This document shows, piece after piece, positions 5,879-10,051 of a DNA stretch of 10,051 nt. This DNA is from an uncultured Chitinophagaceae bacterium. Lineage in GTDB: Bacteria; Bacteroidota; Bacteroidia; Chitinophagales; Chitinophagaceae. Location of the stretch: NCBI GenBank assembly GCA_946885665.1, contig CAMPGT010000143.1, positions 1-10,051 of the forward strand, in the 5' to 3' direction. Made by a program: the position numbers and the translations under genes. Under the pieces are notes generated by a model. That model was given only the letters and a program-made list of their open reading frames with translations, ran no database searches and was not told where the DNA came from. How positions within the stretch are numbered: position 1 is the stretch's first letter; each line of letters starts with the position of its first letter.

Positions 5879-6694
5879 TTTTTCCCATCCCGGGGGCCCA
5901 AACACGTACCTCAGCTTGTCTCTCCATCCAATATCTTTTTTCTTTACATCTTTCCAGATATTGATCCACTCGTGAAAAATAACCGTGTACAAACCTTCAT
6001 CTTTCAAAGGCTTTGAAAGTCCGTACCGGATCGGTTCATATTCTTCGGCCGTGAGCTCGCGCTGGAAAGTGCCGAACAGCCTGTCCCAAATGATGAGCAC
6101 CATGCCCATATTGCGATCGATATATTTCGGATTGGACGCGTGATGCACGCGGTGATGCGACGGCGTAACAAAAACAAATTCGAGCCAGCCGAGTTTACGG
6201 ATCACCTCCGTGTGTACAAACACTGCCCATATTTGTGCAATCGAGTACATCAGCAATATTTCGATCGGCCTGAAGCCGAGCAGCGGCAGTGGAAGAAAAA
6301 ATACAAAATCGTACAACGGGCGCATCAGCGAAGCGCGAAAGCCAACCGTAAGGTTCATGTGTTCGGCCGAATGGTGCGTAACATGCGCCGCCCAAAAAAC
6401 GCGGCAGAAATGTTCGAGCCGGTGCAGCCAGTAAAATTGAAAATCGATGAGTAAGAAAAGGGTAAACCAATACCAGAAAGTGCTCGTGATCTCGATCAAC
6501 CGGAACTGGTACACAAAAGTGAAGATGAGGAGGTATGCGCCTCTTACCGCGAGGTCGAGCAATCCATTAACGAGCGACAGGAAAATCGTCGTGAGCGTTT
6601 CCCGCCAGGTGTACAGCTTCCTGTGCTGAAAATTACTGATGCATACCTCCAGGCCTATGACAATCAAATAAATAACCGAGACCTTCCAGTTCAT
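5864..6694 (-). CDS. Fatty acid hydroxylase / sterol desaturase-family membrane enzyme (alkylglycerol monooxygenase-like)
   Basis: This is a 276-residue integral membrane di-iron oxygenase. Hydrophobic segments lie near 5-20, 37-66, 74-90, 127-150 and 150-163. The eight or more metal-binding histidines are present in the usual pattern: HRLEH at 91-95, HVTHH at 104-108, His161 in VHTE, and HHRVHH at 180-185. The stretch WAAHVTHHSAEHMN and the block TPSHHRVHHASNP, followed by LIIWDRLFGTF, resemble the alkylglycerol monooxygenase branch more than C-4 sterol oxidases. That suggests action on an ether lipid or fatty acyl chain; the substrate is inferred. The last residues (KVKS) and the stop come from a heptamer repeat, so the original C-terminus may have been altered. 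It is divergent from gcvP, with a 125-nt gap between the start codons. Confidence 0.9.
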   Translation of the reverse strand: MNWKVSVIYLIVIGLEVCISNFQHRKLYTWRETLTTIFLSLVNGLLDLAVRGAYLLIFTFVYQFRLIEITSTFWYWFTLFLLIDFQFYWLHRLEHFCRVFWAAHVTHHSAEHMNLTVGFRASLMRPLYDFVFFLPLPLLGFRPIEILLMYSIAQIWAVFVHTEVIRKLGWLEFVFVTPSHHRVHHASNPKYIDRNMGMVLIIWDRLFGTFQRELTAEEYEPIRYGLSKPLKDEGLYTVIFHEWINIWKDVKKKDIGWRDKLRYVFGPPGWEKKVKS

Positions 6695-6706
6695 TGACTA
6701 CACTTT

Positions 6707-6812
6707 AACGGTTAACTTTTGCAAAAATTGAACCTGTTGCCAACAATTTAACAAACAAATGTTAGTCTGCGCGTTTCTCTTAACTTTGCAAAACTTTTGA
6801 ACAACGGTTAAC
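6707..6812. promoter_or_regulatory. Duplicated motif pair in the hydroxylase-gcvP divergent region
   Basis: The decamer AACGGTTAAC occurs at 6707-6716 and again at 6803-6812, 96 bp apart, one copy near each start codon. A second duplicated string lies between them: TTAACTTTTGCAAAA from 6712 and TTAACTTTGCAAAA from 6780, each followed within a few bases by TTGAAC. The second copy contains a good -7 box. These could be operator sites for a shared regulator or the trace of a promoter duplication. No glycine riboswitch structure is seen here. Confidence 0.4.
6781..6788 (+). promoter_or_regulatory. -7 box for gcvP
   Basis: TAACTTTG matches TAnnTTTG exactly. It ends 31 nt before the gcvP ATG, predicting a leader of about 25 nt. 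TTAG at 6762-6765 is the nearest thing to a -33 element, at shorter spacing than usual. Confidence 0.5.
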
Positions 6813-6819
6813 CTCATTT

Positions 6820-9693
6820 ATGAACTTATTTGAAAAACAAAGGAAAGAATTTCAGGACAGACATATAGGTCCCGACGAAAATGAAACGTTGGAAATGCTC
6901 AAAACGATTGGCAAAAGATCACTTGACGAACTCATCAGCGAAACCATCCCCGCCGACATCCGCACCACGAAAGAACTCGACGTTCCACAGGCACAAAGCG
7001 AATACGAATACCTCAATCACCTGAAGAATATCGCCGCCAAAAATAAAATTTTCAAATCGTATATAGGTCAGGGTTATTATGCAACCATCACTCCAAACGT
7101 TATCCTGCGCAATGTTTTTGAAAACCCGGGATGGTACACCCAGTACACGCCGTACCAGGCGGAAATATCGCAGGGAAGGCTCGAGAGCCTGCTGAACTTC
7201 CAGACGATGGTTACCGACCTTACCGCCCTGCCATTGGCCAACGCGTCGCTGCTCGACGAGGCCACCGCTGCCGCCGAGGCCATGAGCATGATCTTTCACC
7301 AGGTGAACAGGACGGACGAAAAAAAGCAGCCAAAATTTTTTGTTGACAGCAATATCTTTCCCCAAACGAGGGACGTCATCCTTACCCGCGCCGAACCGAT
7401 TGGGATAGAAGTGGTGACCGGTAACTTTCAGGATTCCGAACCCGATGGATCCTGGTTTGGCGCCATCGTGCAATATCCCAATAATCATGGCTCGGTAGAA
7501 GATCACCGGGCGTTCATAGAAAAGGTTCACGGTGTTAACGGTTACGTGGTGATGGCGACCGACCTGCTGGCGCTTACACTGCTCAGCCCTCCCGGCGAGC
7601 TGGGAGCGGATGTGGCCGTAGGATCGGCGCAGCGCTTTGGCGTACCCATCGGCTACGGTGGCCCGCACGCCGCATTTCTCGCTGCTAAGGATGAATTCAA
7701 AAGAGGCATCCCCGGACGGATCATCGGTATTTCTGTTGACGCCACGGGACAAAGGGCGCTGCGCATGGCGCTTCAAACAAGGGAGCAGCACATCAAAAGA
7801 GAAAAGGCCACGTCCAATATTTGCACCGCCCAGGCTTTGCTCGCGAATATGGCAGCGATGTATGCCGTTTATCACGGTCCCGAGGGACTGAAATCGATCG
7901 CTACCCGTGTGGCGATTCTTACCCATACTTTGGATGACGAGCTGGAACAACTCGGCTACGAGCAACTAAATAAATGCTATTTCGATACGCTGCGTATAGT
8001 GGTTGACGATGCAGAGGCTATCAGGGCGATTGCTGAAAAGCACCAGGTGAATTTCCGTTACTTCGATGGCAAACATATCGGCATCTCGCTCGACGAAACG
8101 ACCCTGCCCGAAGATGTGCTCGACATTATTTCGATTTTCGAGGAAGCGATGGGACGAAATACGGCCTCGGTAACTTTCGACTCCGAGATGGAACTCGATC
8201 ACCTGCCGGTTAGTCTATTGCGGAACGCTGCATTTCTCACGCACTCTGTGTTCAATGCGCACCGCAGTGAGTCGGAAATGATGCGGTACATCAAGCAGCT
8301 CGAAAACCGCGATCTTTCCCTGAACACTTCCATGATACCGCTAGGAAGCTGCACGATGAAACTCAATGCCGCCACCGAGCTGATCCCCTTAAGCTGGCCG
8401 GCTTTCAGCGAGCTGCACCCGTTTGCTCCTGTCAACCAGGCGGAAGGCTACCGCCAGATCACCGATGAGCTGAGCGCTTTTCTTTGTGAGATCACCGGAC
8501 TGGACGCCTGTTCGCTGCAGCCAAACAGCGGCGCGCAGGGCGAATACGCAGGATTGCTGACGATTCGCAGCTATCACATCGACCGGGGCGACATGCATCG
8601 CAACGTTGTGCTCATCCCTATTTCGGCGCATGGAACCAACCCTGCCAGCGCCGTGCTGGCCGGGATGAAAGTGGTGGTGGTAAAAAGCGATGAAGACGGA
8701 CATATCGATGTTGCCGACCTGGAAGCGAAGGCAAACCAACACAAAGATTCACTTGCTGCGCTGATGGTCACCTATCCTTCAACCCATGGTGTTTTCGAAG
8801 AGACCATCAAAAGGGTCTGCGAAATCATCCATGAAAATGGCGGGCTGGTGTACATGGATGGCGCCAATATGAACGCCCAGGTGGGCCTTACATCGCCCGG
8901 AAACATCGGTGCAGATGTGTGCCACCTCAATCTTCATAAAACATTTGCCATACCGCATGGCGGCGGCGGACCGGGAATGGGGCCCATCTGCGTGAATGAG
9001 CACCTTGCCGCGTTTTTACCCGGGCATATTTCCATCAACAAAAAGGCAAAAACGGCGAACGCAGTTAGTGCCGCGCCTTACGGGTCAGCGAGCATACTGC
9101 TCATCAGCTACGCATACATCAGGCTGCTGGGCGCCGAGGGGCTCAAGAAAGCCACCGAATATGCCATCCTGAATGCGAACTACATGAAGGCCAGGCTGGA
9201 GAAATACTTCAAGATTCTTTTCCTCGGCAATAACGGCACCTGCGCCCATGAGTTCATCGTTGACCTGCGGCCCTTCAAATCATCGACCGGGGTAGAAGCG
9301 GAAGATGTGGCGAAAAGACTCATGGATTATGGGTTTCATGCGCCCACTATGAGTTTCCCGGTGCCGGGAACGATTATGATCGAGCCCACAGAAAGCGAAC
9401 CGAAAGCCGAACTCGACAGGTTTTGCGATGCGCTGATCAATATTTATGAGGAAATCAGGGCGATTGAATCGGGTAAGGCGGATAAGACGGATAACGTGCT
9501 CATGAATGCGCCGCATACCATGCAGATGGTTGCCGCTGATGAGTGGAAGCATTCTTATTCACGGCAGGAGGCGGCGTTTCCGTTGGCGTATGTGGCCAGG
9601 AACAAGTTTTGGCCATCGGTGGGAAGAATTAATAACACCTATGGTGACAGGAACCTGATTTGCACCTGCGAGCCCACTGAAGCGTATGTTTGA
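6820..9693 (+). CDS. gcvP: Glycine dehydrogenase (aminomethyl-transferring), P-protein of the glycine cleavage system
   Basis: The P-protein decarboxylates glycine using PLP and passes the aminomethyl group to the lipoyl arm of the H-protein, feeding one-carbon units to tetrahydrofolate. The 957-residue chain is the single-polypeptide form with both homologous halves intact. The N-terminal half shows DRHIGP near 14-19, [20 protein letters not shown] from 109, GYGGPHAAF and ATSNICTAQ. The C-terminal half shows [11 protein letters not shown], the [11 protein letters not shown] block from about 568, HGTNPAS at 604-610, and [15 protein letters not shown] with the PLP lysine at 707. The C-terminus ([22 protein letters not shown]) is complete. 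Length and motifs are normal, and the ATG at 6820 is the family start. gcvT and gcvH are not adjacent in the window, which is common. No clear terminator follows; a T-rich stretch at about 9708-9719 lacks a good stem. Confidence 0.98.
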   Translation: MNLFEKQRKEFQDRHIGPDENETLEMLKTIGKRSLDELISETIPADIRTTKELDVPQAQSEYEYLNHLKNIAAKNKIFKSYIGQGYYATITPNVILRNVFENPGWYTQYTPYQAEISQGRLESLLNFQTMVTDLTALPLANASLLDEATAAAEAMSMIFHQVNRTDEKKQPKFFVDSNIFPQTRDVILTRAEPIGIEVVTGNFQDSEPDGSWFGAIVQYPNNHGSVEDHRAFIEKVHGVNGYVVMATDLLALTLLSPPGELGADVAVGSAQRFGVPIGYGGPHAAFLAAKDEFKRGIPGRIIGISVDATGQRALRMALQTREQHIKREKATSNICTAQALLANMAAMYAVYHGPEGLKSIATRVAILTHTLDDELEQLGYEQLNKCYFDTLRIVVDDAEAIRAIAEKHQVNFRYFDGKHIGISLDETTLPEDVLDIISIFEEAMGRNTASVTFDSEMELDHLPVSLLRNAAFLTHSVFNAHRSESEMMRYIKQLENRDLSLNTSMIPLGSCTMKLNAATELIPLSWPAFSELHPFAPVNQAEGYRQITDELSAFLCEITGLDACSLQPNSGAQGEYAGLLTIRSYHIDRGDMHRNVVLIPISAHGTNPASAVLAGMKVVVVKSDEDGHIDVADLEAKANQHKDSLAALMVTYPSTHGVFEETIKRVCEIIHENGGLVYMDGANMNAQVGLTSPGNIGADVCHLNLHKTFAIPHGGGGPGMGPICVNEHLAAFLPGHISINKKAKTANAVSAAPYGSASILLISYAYIRLLGAEGLKKATEYAILNANYMKARLEKYFKILFLGNNGTCAHEFIVDLRPFKSSTGVEAEDVAKRLMDYGFHAPTMSFPVPGTIMIEPTESEPKAELDRFCDALINIYEEIRAIESGKADKTDNVLMNAPHTMQMVAADEWKHSYSRQEAAFPLAYVARNKFWPSVGRINNTYGDRNLICTCEPTEAYV

Positions 9694-9737
9694 TACAGGA
9701 GGGAAATTTTTTTCTTTTTAGACCCACTGACTACTCT

Positions 9738-9966
9738 TTGCATATTAGCTATTGCCTACTGCCCATTGCCTACGTCCACCCCCGGCGCTCCGCGCCACCC
9801 CCGCCAGCGGGGGATATGTTGCGCTTTTGCGGGAAACCTCACGCCTGCGGTTTACTATCCCCCTCTGGAGGGGGTGGTCCCGACGAAGGAGGGATCGGGG
9901 GAGGACTCCCGTCTCACGTTTCACGTCTCACGTCTCACGTCTCACGTCTCACGTCTCACGTCCGCA
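9738..9966 (+). repeat. Mosaic intergenic repeat, copy 2 (long form)
   Basis: This fills most of the gene-free stretch after gcvP. Part A (9738-9772) is five 7-bp units: TTGCATA, TTAGCTA, TTGCCTA, CTGCCCA, TTGCCTA. Part B (9774-9817) is the 44-bp double-hairpin core, with one mismatch to 5272-5315. Part X (9818-9905) is 88 bp absent from copy 1. It holds a stem CCCCCT/AGGGGG at 9859-9874 and a looser CCCGA/TCGGG pair at 9879-9899. Part C (9906-9966) starts CTCCC like copy 1 and carries seven GTCTCAC-type units (the second is GTTTCAC), then a decayed eighth. Open frames through the block only translate the repeat. Confidence 0.88.
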
Positions 9967-10051
9967 AACAGCCCCAACCGCAGGGAATGATCGAACGCTT
10001 CGCTGCTGTGCCGGAAATGGCAAACCGCCACGCCGGAGGCCTTGATCCTCT
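9942..10051 (-). CDS. Possible C-terminal fragment of a minus-strand gene, unidentified
   Basis: One minus-strand frame is open from the window edge to TGA at 9942-9944. It reads RIKASGVAVCHFRHSSEAFD, then HSLRLGLFAD, then VRRET, which is repeat-encoded. Up to LFAD the third codon positions are strongly G/C (about four in five), as in gcvP, and the composition is protein-like. Competing frames are poorer, though a plus-strand frame starting ATG at about 9988 (MIERFAAVPEM) cannot be excluded. I do not recognise the family. If real, its stop lies in the GTCTCAC array, as with the permease and hydroxylase genes and their arrays. Confidence 0.4.
   Translation of the reverse strand, partial: RIKASGVAVCHFRHSSEAFDHSLRLGLFADVRRET

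Noticed and set aside
6695..6819. Glycine riboswitch upstream of gcvP
   Set aside because: The gap is short and AT-rich, the predicted leader is only about 25 nt, and no riboswitch-like stems are visible.
6919..7965. Long 348-codon open frame antisense to gcvP
   Set aside because: It lies entirely within gcvP, its translation matches no known family, and long antisense frames are expected in codon-biased GC-rich genes.
9708..9719. Rho-independent terminator after gcvP
   Set aside because: There is a T-rich run, but the only upstream pairing (GTAT/ATAC) is 4 bp and AT-rich, too weak to call.
9911..9966. CRISPR array
   Set aside because: The units are contiguous 7-mers with no spacers; a simple tandem repeat.
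9752..10045. 97-codon plus-strand frame after gcvP
   Set aside because: It translates the mosaic repeat (PPPALRATPASGGY, then VSRLTSH repeats). The same peptide appears in the false 5' extension of the YkgJ gene, which shows it is repeat-derived.

Overview
The window looks like a chromosomal segment of a Bacteroidota bacterium, probably of the Chitinophagia/Sphingobacteriia type. The clues are the protein families (a DUF2911 protein, a 67-kDa-type SppA, an alkylglycerol-monooxygenase-like hydroxylase, a folK-dNK pair), weak or absent Shine-Dalgarno sequences, and TAnnTTTG-type -7 promoter boxes. It is a housekeeping region. No phage, transposase, CRISPR array or RNA gene is visible.

Layout from left to right. 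Positions 1-124 hold a short 11-bp-period repeat and a rho-independent terminator. A minus-strand run follows, read right to left: sppA (2249-3997), an ABC-2 permease (1121-2227), a broken SRPBCC gene (665-1046) and a DUF2911 exported protein (125-628). Divergent from sppA is a plus-strand group: folK (4079-4567), overlapped by a deoxynucleoside kinase that starts with TTG (4564-5196), then, behind a repeat block and its own promoter-like box, a YkgJ-type Cys-cluster protein (5364-5846). A fatty acid hydroxylase/sterol desaturase-family membrane enzyme (5864-6694, minus) converges on it. Divergent from that enzyme is full-length gcvP (6820-9693, plus), the PLP-dependent P-protein of the glycine cleavage system. 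The right end is a mosaic intergenic repeat, with what may be the C-terminus of a further minus-strand gene.

The enzymes touch one-carbon and nucleotide metabolism: folate synthesis (folK), deoxynucleoside salvage (dNK) and glycine-derived one-carbon units (gcvP). They are not one operon, however.

The most unusual signal is not a gene. Nearly every gap in the right half, and the permease/SRPBCC gap, carries short tandem repeats of exactly 7 bp, but of different sequences (AGTTAAA, GTCTCAC, TTGCCTA/TTGCCCT, AGTGGGA/ACTCCCT). Several sit at gene 3' ends, and in two clear cases (permease, hydroxylase) the stop codon lies inside the repeat. Two copies of a larger mosaic element (5245-5348 and 9738-9966) share the order TTGCCNN heptamers, then a 44-bp GC-rich double-hairpin core, then GTCTCAC heptamers. 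The second copy has an extra 88 bp between core and tail.
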